A stretch of DNA of 64,000 bases from CAYTYZ01 sp964442385. Its GTDB lineage: Bacteria > Patescibacteriota > Microgenomatia > UBA12405. Positions 36,357-44,784 of the stretch are shown here, piece after piece. The DNA is taken from assembly GCA_964442385.1 (NCBI GenBank), contig CAYTYZ010000004.1, forward strand, positions 11,714 to 75,713, given 5' to 3'. The notes under the pieces were generated by a model. That model was not told where the DNA came from, searched no databases, and saw only the letters and a list, made by a program, of their open reading frames with translations. The position numbers and the translations under genes were made by a program. Numbering within the stretch: the first letter of the stretch is position 1; every line of letters starts with the position of its first letter.

Positions 36357-37928
36357 CTAAGTGTGGGTTTTTGGGGTGGNNNNNNNNNNATAGACCGCCC
36401 AAAGTACTGCTTCTCGGGTAAAACCCACATCGCGCAGTTGATTGCTAAGCGAAATTATCATACCGATATGCTTACCTGGCTTAAAGTCCAGATCTAATAA
36501 CCATTGGCCTTTGATTAGATCTTCGGGTCGACTATCTTCAATCTGCAGATCTCTAGCTCGTTGCAAAAGCCAGAGGGCAGGCTCGTAAGTGGTTGGAGAT
36601 AAAAAAACTTGCTCTGGCTCTAGAAGCTGGTCAAAAGGTCCCCTTCCAAGGTGATCAGCCTCGGCTAAGTGCACTAGCTCACGAATAGAAGCAGGATGAA
36701 TTCTATTTGCAAGATTGCGAATAGTTCCATCTTTTACTCTATTGTGTCGTATTTTTTCATCAATATAAAGAAGGGATGGATGCATATGATTTTCAACAAG
36801 TTTAATAACTTTTTCCCGAATTTCTCCTGGAACCCCCAAGCGCGATAGAAACATTTTGGTAGGCTCGACACCTGCTTGTTCGTGGCCTGGAGAAATTATT
36901 TGTCCCTTATCATTTCTTTGGGTGGTACTGGGCTTACCTAGGTCATGGCACAGGGCACTAAGCAAGAGTACCAGGGTGTCATCTTCGTTTAGACCTTCAC
37001 GAAGAGCAATTTTAGCAGCTTCGTCAAGAACTTTTAGGGTGTGGATCCAAACGTCTCCTTCTGGGTGCCATTTGGGCTCTTGGGGGGTTTGGTGTAGTGG
37101 AGGAAATTGAGGATGTAGGGTAGCCAAGACGCCAAGTGACATAGCCGCAGCAAGACCCAGAGAGGGCTTTTCGGATTTGGTTAAAAGCTTTTTCCATTCT
37201 TCAAATAATCGTTCACTGGGAAGATGTTTTAGCCCGTCTAGAATTGATACCATAAGCTGGGTACTATGAGGTTCGATAAAAAGGCCAAATCGAGACACAA
37301 ATTGTACTGCTCTTAAAATTCGAAGAGGGTCGTCGCAAAATAAGACCTTGTCGGTAACACGCAAAATTCGACGGCCTAGGTCATCTAGGCCTCCATAAGG
37401 ATCAAACAGCTCGCCGGTAAGTGGATCTGCTGCCATAGAATTGATGGTAAAATCCCGTCTTTTGGCCGCTTCATTGATAGTCATAAGTGGATTAATGTTT
37501 ACCAAAACTTCTTGATGCTTATTACCAGCCTTAGAATCTGTTCTGGGCAAGGAAATATCAATATCGAGTCCTGGGGCAATTGATAGTTTTAGTATCCCAA
37601 AAGCCCTGCCAACCTCGCTTATTTTGCCAAATCTTTGGGCTATTTCAAGAATTTCCTCTGGCCAAAGTCTATATACTTCCAAATCAAAATCTTTGGGTAT
37701 TTTATTTAGTTTCATATCTCGAACACACCCGCCTACTAAAAGTGCCCGACCGCCTGCGTATTTAAAGGCTAAAGATAAGTCTAGTAGAGTTTGGTACACC
37801 CTGGCATGTTCGATCAAATTATTTGCCATAAATAAATCTAAAAGTTCGGCTGGTTTGGGAAAACCTTCCTTGCTAAGACCTTCTAATCCAAGTTCAATCT
37901 TTGTTTTCACTTGAGAGAAGTAAATCAC
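36357..37928 (-). CDS. cca: CCA-adding tRNA nucleotidyltransferase / poly(A) polymerase family, 3' end lost in assembly gap
   Basis: A class II nucleotidyltransferase with LLVGGCVRDM and KDFDLEVYRL (catalytic aspartates), RRDFTINSMA, DPLRILRAVQF, then an HD domain (HPEGDVWIHTLKVLDEA and ALCHDLGKPST). It adds or repairs the CCA end of tRNAs; none of the four tRNAs here encodes CCA. The reading frame crosses ten Ns at 36380-36389, so residues after LWAVY are not reliable and the true C-terminus is unknown. The frame opens at GTG 37928; a GTG at 37910 is an alternative. It overlaps the CYTH gene end. Confidence 0.85.
   Translation of the reverse strand: MIYFSQVKTKIELGLEGLSKEGFPKPAELLDLFMANNLIEHARVYQTLLDLSLAFKYAGGRALLVGGCVRDMKLNKIPKDFDLEVYRLWPEEILEIAQRFGKISEVGRAFGILKLSIAPGLDIDISLPRTDSKAGNKHQEVLVNINPLMTINEAAKRRDFTINSMAADPLTGELFDPYGGLDDLGRRILRVTDKVLFCDDPLRILRAVQFVSRFGLFIEPHSTQLMVSILDGLKHLPSERLFEEWKKLLTKSEKPSLGLAAAMSLGVLATLHPQFPPLHQTPQEPKWHPEGDVWIHTLKVLDEAAKIALREGLNEDDTLVLLLSALCHDLGKPSTTQRNDKGQIISPGHEQAGVEPTKMFLSRLGVPGEIREKVIKLVENHMHPSLLYIDEKIRHNRVKDGTIRNLANRIHPASIRELVHLAEADHLGRGPFDQLLEPEQVFLSPTTYEPALWLLQRARDLQIEDSRPEDLIKGQWLLDLDFKPGKHIGMIISLSNQLRDVGFTREAVLWAVYXXXXTPKTHT
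36380..36389. other. Assembly gap (10 N)
   Basis: Ten consecutive undetermined bases interrupt the 3' end of the cca gene. The true gap length is not known, and gene order across it depends on scaffolding. Confidence 0.99.
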
Positions 37929-38421
37929 TATAGGAGCATGAAATTAAATCTGACTCAGCAATAGCAAAGAGTTTTTGGTAAAACTGACATTGTTCTAATA
38001 ACTTTTTTTCGCCTATGGTGCCGGTTGCATCGATGGCTTCGATTTCAACAAAAGTACCTAGGCCCTGGACTTGATCTAAGTGAAACTTTACATTTTCTAT
38101 AAAATAGATTTCTCGTGTCTTGTCTACTACAGCTAAAATTCCCAAAGATTGACTTAATATTTGTTTTAAGGAAGAATTAGGTTGGGTTGAAAACAAAGAA
38201 ACGTGGGATGGCTTTGGTCCCGCTTGATTATCTCGCTGGTAGTGAATTAAGTGATTTTCGATATTCCCTTCTCGTAGTTTAAGCCTGCCGAAGTTGACGC
38301 GGAAATAAGTATCTATTTGGTTATCGGTGCCTTTAAAGATGGCATTTTTCTCACGCAATAATTGCCTTAAATGGTCTTGATTTTTGGTTTTGGCTTTGAT
38401 TTCGATATTTAAATGAGGCAT
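37894..38421 (-). CDS. CYTH domain protein (class IV adenylate cyclase / CyaB-like)
   Basis: A 175-residue CYTH-fold protein. The N-terminal metal-binding EIEIKAK-type motif reads LNIEIKAK; FGRLKLREG and FHLDQVQGLGTFVEIEA follow as in CyaB/thiamine-triphosphatase relatives. It acts on triphosphates of nucleotides or organic molecules, or on inorganic triphosphate; which one cannot be decided. It overlaps the start of the cca frame, so the two are probably co-transcribed. Confidence 0.75.
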   Translation of the reverse strand: MPHLNIEIKAKTKNQDHLRQLLREKNAIFKGTDNQIDTYFRVNFGRLKLREGNIENHLIHYQRDNQAGPKPSHVSLFSTQPNSSLKQILSQSLGILAVVDKTREIYFIENVKFHLDQVQGLGTFVEIEAIDATGTIGEKKLLEQCQFYQKLFAIAESDLISCSYSDLLLSSENKD

Positions 38422-38475
38422 TGATAATATCAGTTTAGCATTAGCTTTTAAAAAACAGATACAATAGAGGATTAA

Positions 38476-38499
38476 ATGTTTGTTAAAAAGATAAAATGA
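38476..38499 (+). other. Seven-codon leader ORF overlapping the DUF1059 start
   Basis: An ATG at 38476 opens a 7-codon frame (MFVKKIK) whose TGA shares the ATGA of the following gene start at 38496. An AGAGG sequence lies 5 nt before this ATG and TACAAT about 10 nt before it. The arrangement would allow translational coupling. Confidence 0.3.
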
Positions 38500-38714
38500 A
38501 AAAAATGATGTGTTCCCAAATGGGCGGACCTAGCGAGTGTACTTTTGAAGTTAGTGGAAATAGTGCAGCTGAAATGGTGGAAGCGGGAACTAAACATGTA
38601 ATGGAATCTCATCCTGATATTTTGGCTCAAATGAATGCTATGAGTGATGAGGAAAAAGCTAAATGGTTTGTAGAATTCCAAGCCAAGTTTGATGCTGCCC
38701 CCGAAGTAGTCTAA
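38496..38714 (+). CDS. DUF1059-like small protein
   Basis: A 72-residue protein matching the DUF1059 layout: an N-terminal cysteine region (MMCSQMGGPSECTFEVSGNS), a helix AAEMVEAGTKHVMESHP, and a terminal acidic region. These small proteins are widespread and have no known function. Its start overlaps a possible 7-codon leader frame. Confidence 0.65.
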   Translation: MKKMMCSQMGGPSECTFEVSGNSAAEMVEAGTKHVMESHPDILAQMNAMSDEEKAKWFVEFQAKFDAAPEVV

Positions 38715-38715
38715 T

Positions 38716-38749
38716 AAAAAACCCGGCAGGAACTAATCCTACCGGGTTG
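38716..38749 (-). terminator. Rho-independent terminator of the lipoprotein gene
   Basis: An 11-bp stem (arm ACCCGGCAGGA on the + strand, 5-nt loop, one G-U pair) is followed on the minus strand by a run of at least five T. It lies 20 bp after the stop of the minus-strand lipoprotein gene. It is one of the few textbook terminators in the window. Confidence 0.85.
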
Positions 38750-38768
38750 GGAAAATAAGGATAGTCTC

Positions 38769-39122
38769 CTATTTTCCTTGTGGCGCCTGGTAATCATAGA
38801 TGACCAAAGCCCCGAGTATAATTGGGTGTCCGTAACCGCCACCATCGCCATTGATGAAGGCGATACCTGTGACCCTTTTTTGTGTGGCTGTCTGCTCCCA
38901 ACGTACCTTTTTGGCAATAATGTCCGCCACGGCCTTGTTTTCTTCTCCACTTTCGGGATTGTCCACCAGAATAAGCAGATTGTGTTTCTGGTCGTCATAG
39001 ACATTACGGGCAACTTCGACAAATCCCTGTGGAACTACTGGAGCCTTTGAAACATACCCTCCGCACCCGGAAAGAACCAATCCAATGAGGAGTACTACAT
39101 AGGACAGGGATCTGATCTTCAT
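38769..39122 (-). CDS. Small lipoprotein of unknown function
   Basis: A 117-residue protein with a lipoprotein signal (SYVVLLIGLVLSGC, lipobox LSGC) and a soluble domain containing a Gly-rich GDGGGYGHP segment. I do not recognise the family. The ATG at 39122 has a strong Shine-Dalgarno (AGAGGTG, 5 nt spacing), and a classical terminator follows, both unlike neighbouring genes. Base composition also looks more GC-rich than around it. This may be an acquired gene. Confidence 0.7.
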   Translation of the reverse strand: MKIRSLSYVVLLIGLVLSGCGGYVSKAPVVPQGFVEVARNVYDDQKHNLLILVDNPESGEENKAVADIIAKKVRWEQTATQKRVTGIAFINGDGGGYGHPIILGALVIYDYQAPQGK

Positions 39123-39204
39123 TACAACACCTCTTTTTGAAAGAACTATTTCCATGAAAGCCACATGGCTGGTTATCGGTTTGTTATCCGATAATATTAT
39201 TATA

Positions 39205-39882
39205 TCACTCAATTTCCCTACTGTCGAGTTTTTGGGTAAACAATAAGACTAGATGCATTAATTCCAGAGATAGTTCTATTCTACGTTGGAGTGGTTGTTG
39301 ACCTGGGGTTTCTGTGCAGAGGCTAAACGGAACACCATCTGAAAAAAGTCGATCTTCAAAGGAGCTGTCGTGGATATTAGTTACCAGACCCTGAGAAGAT
39401 GGGTCTCCATAAATACTGCTAGACATGTTTATTGGAAAATATTTGCTAGCCTGAATAATCAAGTCACGATAAATTTGCTGATAAGTATTCTCAAAGTTAT
39501 AGAGGTAAAATGTTTTTTCATCCAGGTCTTCATGCAGTGAGTGAAAGAAAATAATTTGATGCACAGGTAGATTATCAAGAAGTATTTTTGTTTCAGTGCT
39601 TATTTTAGCTTTGGCAAAACATCGATTTAAATCTTGGCCAAGATAGTTTAGTCTTTGGCAAAGATCAAAACCGGTGGGATTGGCTACTGGATAGATGATT
39701 ATCTTAAGTTTTGGAAATTTTAAATATGTCTTATTCTTGAGAAATTCTATTATGGTAAGAGGTCCTGCTATTTCATCACCATGAATACCAGCAGAAAAGA
39801 CAACAGTTTTAACTGCATTTGAGTTAATTATAATCTGGAATATGGGAAAACTATTAACGTTTCCGGGTGTTACTAGCAACAA
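39205..39882 (-). CDS. Zinc carboxypeptidase-fold / succinylglutamate desuccinylase-like protein
   Basis: A 225-residue M14/AstE-AspA-type protein. It has GIHGDEIAGP (zinc ligands His and Glu), YPVANPTGFDLCQR, LGQDLNR and a second FFHSLHED segment with another ligand histidine. Members hydrolyse amide bonds of acylated amino acids or peptide C-termini. The start is unclear: the frame opens at a TTG at 39882, and no ATG or GTG was found upstream before the next stop, although upstream codons look protein-like. Confidence 0.7.
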   Translation of the reverse strand: MLLVTPGNVNSFPIFQIIINSNAVKTVVFSAGIHGDEIAGPLTIIEFLKNKTYLKFPKLKIIIYPVANPTGFDLCQRLNYLGQDLNRCFAKAKISTETKILLDNLPVHQIIFFHSLHEDLDEKTFYLYNFENTYQQIYRDLIIQASKYFPINMSSSIYGDPSSQGLVTNIHDSSFEDRLFSDGVPFSLCTETPGQQPLQRRIELSLELMHLVLLFTQKLDSREIE

Positions 39883-39937
39883 TTTGTTTTTTAGACAAAT
39901 ATCTTGAAGATGTAGCAGAAAATTAGCGTACAGAAGA

Positions 39938-40339
39938 TTACTTTTTGAAATTTAGATAAGTTATGGTTAATTGGAGTACGGTGGCAAAAGAAACCCAAAG
40001 AAGATAGGGTATTTGCAAATAGGCTATGGTTTTATTGAAGGGATAAATGGCAATAATTATCCAGATTAGTGTAACTAAAACCAATGCTATGTCGAGACTG
40101 GCTAAATAGTTATTGCGTAGGCCAAATTGGAGAGGGGTAAAAAGTGCATTAAATACTAGGTTTAAAATAAATGGTAAAAGCAGATAGGCGGGTAGTTGTT
40201 TTTGCCAAACTAGGTAAAATACTCGGCCAAAAGTTAGGGCAATAATAAAATACAATACTGACCAGACTGGACCAAACAAAAACGATGGAGGTGCCCAAGA
40301 TGGTTTTTGTAATTGGGAATACCAGGAGTAAGTATCCAT
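39938..40339 (-). CDS. tspO: TspO/MBR family membrane protein
   Basis: A 133-residue protein with five hydrophobic helices and the TspO signatures: WYSQLQKPSWAPPSFLFGPVW, then NALFTPLQFG, and IPYLLWVSFATVLQLTITYLN at the end. TspO proteins bind porphyrins and other hydrophobic ligands in the membrane and are linked to stress responses. It follows the serpin-like gene with a 1-nt gap, so both are probably on one transcript. Confidence 0.92.
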   Translation of the reverse strand: MDTYSWYSQLQKPSWAPPSFLFGPVWSVLYFIIALTFGRVFYLVWQKQLPAYLLLPFILNLVFNALFTPLQFGLRNNYLASLDIALVLVTLIWIIIAIYPFNKTIAYLQIPYLLWVSFATVLQLTITYLNFKK

Positions 40340-40340
40340 A

Positions 40341-41411
40341 TTAGGGAGACAAGGCAGAAGTCATAAGTTCGGTATTGGTCACTCCCAAAAGAAAATAGGG
40401 ATTGGATGAGGAAGTCCGTTTCATTATTACCCAGTATGGCTGATCTAAAACAAAACGCCTAATTTGGGGTTTATTATTTGGCATAGATGTGTTTACCATG
40501 CCTATAACGGCTTCGTTTTCAACTCTGGCGCCTTTTTCGTCCATATCAAATTTTATATTTTCATACATGGCTGAAATTAAATATTTTTGAAAACCTTGGT
40601 TTAGCAAAAATTTACCCATAAGTTCTTTGTATTCCCGATAGGCACTTAGCGACAACTTGGGAGCTTGGAAAATATCATTGTTACCAAAATAACCTTGGTT
40701 AAATTGGGACTGACGCAGGGCATCGACAACGTCTTTTGGACTAGACATGTCGTAACCTTTGGCTAAAATTAGCTGGTCGCTGGAATCTTTAAGGCGCAAG
40801 CTAATAATGAATTTATCATCGCCGTTGTAACTTAGAACATTGATATTGTTACGCTCCCCATCATTTTTAGCGTAAAAGCCTTTTACAGGCTTAGCCTGAA
40901 AATTTAGATTTTGCTTAGAAAAAGCTGTTAGATATTCCACTTGCTTTAAAAAGTAGGCATAGGCGATAATATCCTCGCTTGCCAACTTAAGATCTAAATC
41001 TGAAAAGGATTTGCTAGGAAATTTGGCCCTACTTTCGCGATTAATAGCATCAACTGTCCCCTGTCCATAGCCACTTTTAATATAATAGCTGGGTTCGTCC
41101 AGGTCTATGGTGGAAACTACAGGAGCATTGAATTTACTAACCATGGTTTGGACAAGCGGATCTTGGGAAGAAAGTAGAATTTTGTCTTTGATTATGTTTT
41201 GAGACAGGTCACTCCAGGCTAGGTTCATGGCCCCTCCCCAGATATAGTTGCCTTTATACAAACTGCCAACATAGTTACTTGAATCATTACTGGAAAGAAG
41301 TGTGAGTATGGATGGTTTACCTTTGGATAAGGCAAAAATAGTTAGCAGGGAAAGAAAAAATAATATTGAAAGTATTAATATTAGCTTAGGCGTTTGTGGG
41401 CTGATTTTCAT
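40341..41411 (-). CDS. Membrane-anchored serpin-like protein
   Basis: A 356-residue protein, serpin-sized. The N-terminal helix (ILILSILFFLSLLTIFALSK) anchors or exports it. Segments line up in order with serpins: IIAYAYFLKQVEYLTAF (serpin NAIYFKGxWxxPF), DDKFIISLRLKDSSDQLILAKG (serpin ELPYKGxxLSMxILLPK), FDMDEKGARVENEAV (the hinge of the reactive loop), and about 15 residues later RFVLDQPYWVIMKR...YFLLGVTN (serpin FxADRPFLFxIR...LFxGRxxNP). The hinge has charged residues instead of small ones, so inhibitory loop insertion is doubtful. The identification is inferred from motif order. Confidence 0.5.
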   Translation of the reverse strand: MKISPQTPKLILILSILFFLSLLTIFALSKGKPSILTLLSSNDSSNYVGSLYKGNYIWGGAMNLAWSDLSQNIIKDKILLSSQDPLVQTMVSKFNAPVVSTIDLDEPSYYIKSGYGQGTVDAINRESRAKFPSKSFSDLDLKLASEDIIAYAYFLKQVEYLTAFSKQNLNFQAKPVKGFYAKNDGERNNINVLSYNGDDKFIISLRLKDSSDQLILAKGYDMSSPKDVVDALRQSQFNQGYFGNNDIFQAPKLSLSAYREYKELMGKFLLNQGFQKYLISAMYENIKFDMDEKGARVENEAVIGMVNTSMPNNKPQIRRFVLDQPYWVIMKRTSSSNPYFLLGVTNTELMTSALSP

Positions 41412-41443
41412 GCCTAAGATAAGTATAACACCGCTGGACTTGT

Positions 41444-42025
41444 TTATTGCCTTGCTGGCAACCTGGACAAAATGACGCCAAATTGTTGCATAATTCCTCT
41501 TCCCAATAGCTTGTTAAGCCAAGTAGCAGGAGTACCAACTGGAAAAAAAGTGTCTAACTCCCCTACATTTCCAAATAAGTCTAGCCTGGTGTTTATTACA
41601 ATCGGTTTTTCTTTTGTATCGTTGTCATCTACAAATGCTAGGTAACTATCATCTAAAACAATAAACCGTACACTCCTTTGAGTATCTGCGACTGATATTT
41701 GACAAGTAGTATTGCCCACAACTCTCTCGTTAAAGATTAATGGCTGTGGCTGGAAAAATCGATCTATGCCCACGGACAAATAATCGCTAGGTCCCCAGCG
41801 CTTTGGGGTTCCAATTCTAAGTTCAACACCATGCCATTTTTTCTCTCCGAAGAGTGGGTACTCCTTACCCTTCTTGGCCACTTCCTGACTAAGACTAACT
41901 AGCTCTAGTATAAAATTTGGGATTACTAGTTCAAAATAAGTCTGCTGTGCTTCTGGGCTTAGGTTAAGGGATTCTGCCTTGGGCAGGGCTGCTAAAAATT
42001 CTTGAAGTGTTTTAGGGTCTTCCAT
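41444..42025 (-). CDS. Hypothetical protein
   Basis: A 193-residue soluble protein without signal peptide. A helical N-terminus is followed by a beta-rich region (FIVLDDSYLAFVDDNDTKEKP) and a C-terminal helix. I recognise no family. A TATAAT about 30 nt before the ATG gives a short leader lacking a clear Shine-Dalgarno. Confidence 0.65.
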   Translation of the reverse strand: MEDPKTLQEFLAALPKAESLNLSPEAQQTYFELVIPNFILELVSLSQEVAKKGKEYPLFGEKKWHGVELRIGTPKRWGPSDYLSVGIDRFFQPQPLIFNERVVGNTTCQISVADTQRSVRFIVLDDSYLAFVDDNDTKEKPIVINTRLDLFGNVGELDTFFPVGTPATWLNKLLGRGIMQQFGVILSRLPARQ

Positions 42026-42141
42026 AACTTCTCACTTTTAAAGATAATGTATATTATAGCTGATTTGGCGGGTTATTCAATTAAAACTGACCTGTGACCT
42101 GTGTATCTTTGCTCCTAAAACTTGTTCTGGCCATGTCTGTT

Positions 42142-42741
42142 TTAAAAATTAATTTTTTTAAGAATATTTTCTACTCCCTCTTTGGCATGAAGCTGGTCGA
42201 AAAGAAAGGTATTCCAACCCATACTCTGGGGAAGGTCTATGTTTTTTTGCTTGTCATCCACAAATAAAATTTCTTGTGGTTTGACTCCGGACAATTCCTG
42301 GGCCAGGGCGTAGATTTTCGGATTGGGTTTACATAATTTTAATTTGTAGGACAGTAAAACCTGTTTATATTTAATATTGGGTACATAGCCGTATTTTAGC
42401 CCTGCTTCCCAAATGCCTGAATTAATATTTGAGATAATGCCTATATCAAGCTTGCCTTCTAGTGAATAAATAAGGTCGCTCACCGGTTGAATAATTTTAT
42501 AGTCGGATACCCAATGCTTTGGTAAATCGTAATTATTGGCGTTTTTTAGGTTAAAATTTTGGACACATTTGACCCAATATTGTTCTGTTGTTATTTTTCC
42601 AAGATTGATATCTTGATCAAAACAGTCATAAAATTTCATAAAATCATCATAATCTAGATTAAAATCAGCACAAACTTTGTGAAATACGTTGTCGTAATTG
42701 ACCAGAACAGAACCATAGTCAAAATAGACAAACTTTATCAT
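42142..42741 (-). CDS. HAD-superfamily hydrolase
   Basis: A 199-residue HAD type IA protein. Motif I is YFDYGSVLV (nucleophile Asp, with glycine in the DxG variant style), motif II GIISNINS, the lysine in LCKPNP, and motif III/IV ILFVDDKQKNI. It is similar in layout to the HAD protein at 15190. Substrate is unknown. TATAAT lies very close to the ATG (3 nt), and TAGTAT at 6 nt is an alternative -10. Confidence 0.83.
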   Translation of the reverse strand: MIKFVYFDYGSVLVNYDNVFHKVCADFNLDYDDFMKFYDCFDQDINLGKITTEQYWVKCVQNFNLKNANNYDLPKHWVSDYKIIQPVSDLIYSLEGKLDIGIISNINSGIWEAGLKYGYVPNIKYKQVLLSYKLKLCKPNPKIYALAQELSGVKPQEILFVDDKQKNIDLPQSMGWNTFLFDQLHAKEGVENILKKINF

Positions 42742-42917
42742 GTGTGATTATACTATCTGAACAGGTGGCAACGTAATAAATTTCTGTAAAATTTACACGT
42801 TCCAGCAGCGTTTCCGCTAAAGGCAGGTTACGCTGCGGAGGGTGCAGGATTCGCTATTCGAATATACGGTGGAGGATAAACTGCTCATCATGTGGTGTCC
42901 GTTCAAAAAAAAATCTA
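42742..42917. other. Non-coding segment with palindromes and a tRNA-Ser remnant
   Basis: No convincing gene is present. It contains the inverted repeat TGTAAA-A-TTTACA at 42785-42797, a 7-bp stem GCAGCGT/ACGCTGC at 42805-42836, and the 20-bp match to the tRNA-Ser(CGA) 3' end at 42834-42853. Confidence 0.6.
42834..42853. repeat. 20-bp copy of the tRNA-Ser(CGA) 3' end (left repeat)
   Basis: These 20 bases are identical to 44785-44804, which covers the last 18 nt of tRNA-Ser(CGA) plus two flanking bases, in the same orientation. It is a candidate attachment-site remnant bounding about 1.95 kb. No integrase gene is present between the copies. Confidence 0.7.
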
Positions 42918-43196
42918 TTAGTCGCAATAAACGTATCTTGTACCCATATTGCATCCAGCTAGTTTGCACAAATCACCTTGTTTCGACTTTTTATCCTCCT
43001 CAATTATTTTGCTTAAATCATCACCCTTAGAACGGTAAATGCATTGTTCAATATATTTTACATCACCACAACAACCACATCCGCACGCTACATATGAATT
43101 GTTTACACTATAAGTGCGTTTTTTAGACTGTGTTATATAGCCAGCAAAAATAATTATTATCAACACAAGAATGATGAATAATATTTTCATGTGCAT
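42918..43196 (-). CDS. Small Cys-rich exported or anchored protein
   Basis: A 92-residue protein with an N-terminal hydrophobic helix (ILFIILVLIIIIFAGYIT) and a short exterior domain with seven cysteines, including CGCGCC and CKLAGC. Disulfides or metal binding are likely. A second ATG at 43190 is an alternative start. It lies inside the segment bounded by the tRNA-Ser(CGA) repeats. No family recognised. Confidence 0.5.
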   Translation of the reverse strand: MHMKILFIILVLIIIIFAGYITQSKKRTYSVNNSYVACGCGCCGDVKYIEQCIYRSKGDDLSKIIEEDKKSKQGDLCKLAGCNMGTRYVYCD

Positions 43197-43249
43197 AAAA
43201 GTTAGTTTGAATAATATATCTTTTTATGGGATTAAATATAAATTGCAAT

Positions 43250-43342
43250 TTAGTGTACTAAAAGTCCTTGTGTGAGGAAGGCAGGAAATCCTTGTTCTTC
43301 AGTTATTCTTAAAGTATCATTAATTTTGATTGTTTTTACCAT
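43250..43342 (-). CDS. Possible 30-residue small protein
   Basis: A short frame begins MVKTIKINDTLRITEEQG and ends shortly after. TATTAA lies exactly 5 nt before its ATG, the leaderless spacing used by real genes here, and the composition looks protein-like. Without homologues it remains only a candidate. Confidence 0.3.
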   Translation of the reverse strand: MVKTIKINDTLRITEEQGFPAFLTQGLLVH

Positions 43343-43405
43343 ATTTATTAATATTTCGTATAATACCTTAGTATTTCTGATGTTTGCCAAAATTCCCTAA
43401 AATAT

Positions 43406-43903
43406 TTAAACCTTGTATTCACCAACTAGCTCAAAGACTTTTGAGTTAGGTAACCATGAAATTACTCTAAACCTGTAACCAAGGTGACTCATCGATAAGA
43501 TACGAAACATGGCCACGTCCGGGCCAGAAGGAAATGGTGTATATTCTTCATCCCAGTGAGTATGCGAAAAGGATTTTGGTCCTGGGATTTTTGCCAATTC
43601 ACTGGCGATTTTCAGACATTCCTGATCATCTATTTCTCCTGCTTTCCCTTTTATTTCAACATGAGTGTCTCCAGCAATAAATTGTCCAAACTCTATTCTT
43701 TCAACTTTACTTTTTCTCATCAGTTCCATTTCCTCTGGAGTTGGGCTGTCGACTTGTAATTCTAGTCCCCACGTTCTAATAACTTCGCCTGTGTATATCT
43801 CGGTTGACGCCGCTCGTTTTTTATGTGTGTCCCCTTTGAATAATGCCTCTCCTAGGCCAGCAATCGTTTTATAATATGAAGCAGTTTTTGGTTTTTCGTT
43901 CAT
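43406..43903 (-). CDS. Hypothetical protein
   Basis: A 165-residue soluble protein. The central part has FGQFIAGDTHVEIKG and SFSHTHWDEEYTPFPSGPDVAMF; the histidine-acid cluster HTHWDEEY and the SGPDVAMF segment could form a metal site like those of JAB-type peptidases (HxH...SxxD), but I cannot confirm the fold. It lies inside the tRNA-Ser(CGA)-bounded segment. Confidence 0.6.
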   Translation of the reverse strand: MNEKPKTASYYKTIAGLGEALFKGDTHKKRAASTEIYTGEVIRTWGLELQVDSPTPEEMELMRKSKVERIEFGQFIAGDTHVEIKGKAGEIDDQECLKIASELAKIPGPKSFSHTHWDEEYTPFPSGPDVAMFRILSMSHLGYRFRVISWLPNSKVFELVGEYKV

Positions 43904-43994
43904 TTTGATATAAGTATTATATCTGACGGGTGCATATTGCTAAATGTGGGTGAAACGGAGTGGAACCGCAAACTCAGTGTTAAACGATACACTT

Positions 43995-44749
43995 TTATTC
44001 ACTTTCATGCCAGTAATATTCAACTGTTTTCTGACAGTATTCTTTAAGAGCCGCGCGGTCGATTGAGTCAAAAACTGGATCGTTTGGCAACTCTAGAACT
44101 TCTCCAACCACAATTGCATAAAAACAACCTGCACCAATCAAACTAGTGTGTAATAGTTGATGCTCACCGTCATTAGGTCGGGGCTTGTGTAAGTCAACCC
44201 CGTAATCGATTGCTACTGGCTTGGCTGATTCAGGATAACGGGGATCAATCACTAAAGCGAAAGTATTATTTGATAACGAGTATTTTCTTTCAGACTTAGT
44301 TGGGCCAAGTCCTGAAACTGCTATAGATGAAAATAAAAGATGATCGGCAATTGATTGTTTTGTTACTGTAGAAATTGATCTGATGGCTCTTTTGCACTTG
44401 GTGTTTTAAGCTCCGGATTATTACAGGAAAGTACTAATTTTCTGCCATTTTCAGACAAGTCAGTTGCCAGAAATGCTTGTATATCATTGTCAAATTCATG
44501 AGCCCAAGCTCGTTCTGGCACGTTAATACCAAGATCTTTTAAATCTTGCCACTGTCGCTGTTGCTCAAGTGCATTTTTTCTTCTAGCCATCAATTTTAGA
44601 AACAATGTATAAGGAACTTCTGAGGTTGCATCTTTTACTTCGGCGAGATATTTGTGGCCTTCAACTCCCACAATAATAGGTGTTAAGTTGAGAATAGCTA
44701 TATCCCGACTGGGATCGAGATTTGGATTATGAATTAGTTTTTCTGCCAT
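43995..44749 (-). pseudogene. Kinase-fold-like gene split by a frameshift
   Basis: Two frames on the minus strand appear to be one gene. The first (44749-44363, MAEKLIHN...) ends shortly after FLATDLSENGRKLVLSCNN. The second continues in another frame to 43995, with SLSNNTFALVIDP and AIDYGVDLHKP; it reads back openly past the first stop but has no ATG, only a GTG at 44252. The order TDLSENG, then a substrate segment, then a DYG-like acidic motif recalls protein-kinase/APH-like proteins. The shift is near an AAAA run at about 44390. It could be a real mutation or a sequencing indel. Confidence 0.45.
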
Positions 44750-44784
44750 AATTTTTTGAGATTAAAACACTGAACTTGTCGAAG

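Noticed and set aside
36357..36379. C-terminal residues of the cca product beyond the Ns
   Set aside because: They are read across an assembly gap of unknown length and cannot be trusted.
42842..43030. A 62-residue plus-strand frame next to the tRNA-Ser remnant
   Set aside because: It overlaps the Cys-rich minus-strand gene and the tRNA fragment and has no protein-like features.
44770..44784. CTGAACTTGTCGAAG, similar to half-sites of REP-type repeats
   Set aside because: Only a single half-site is present, without the inverted partner or nearby copies in spacers.
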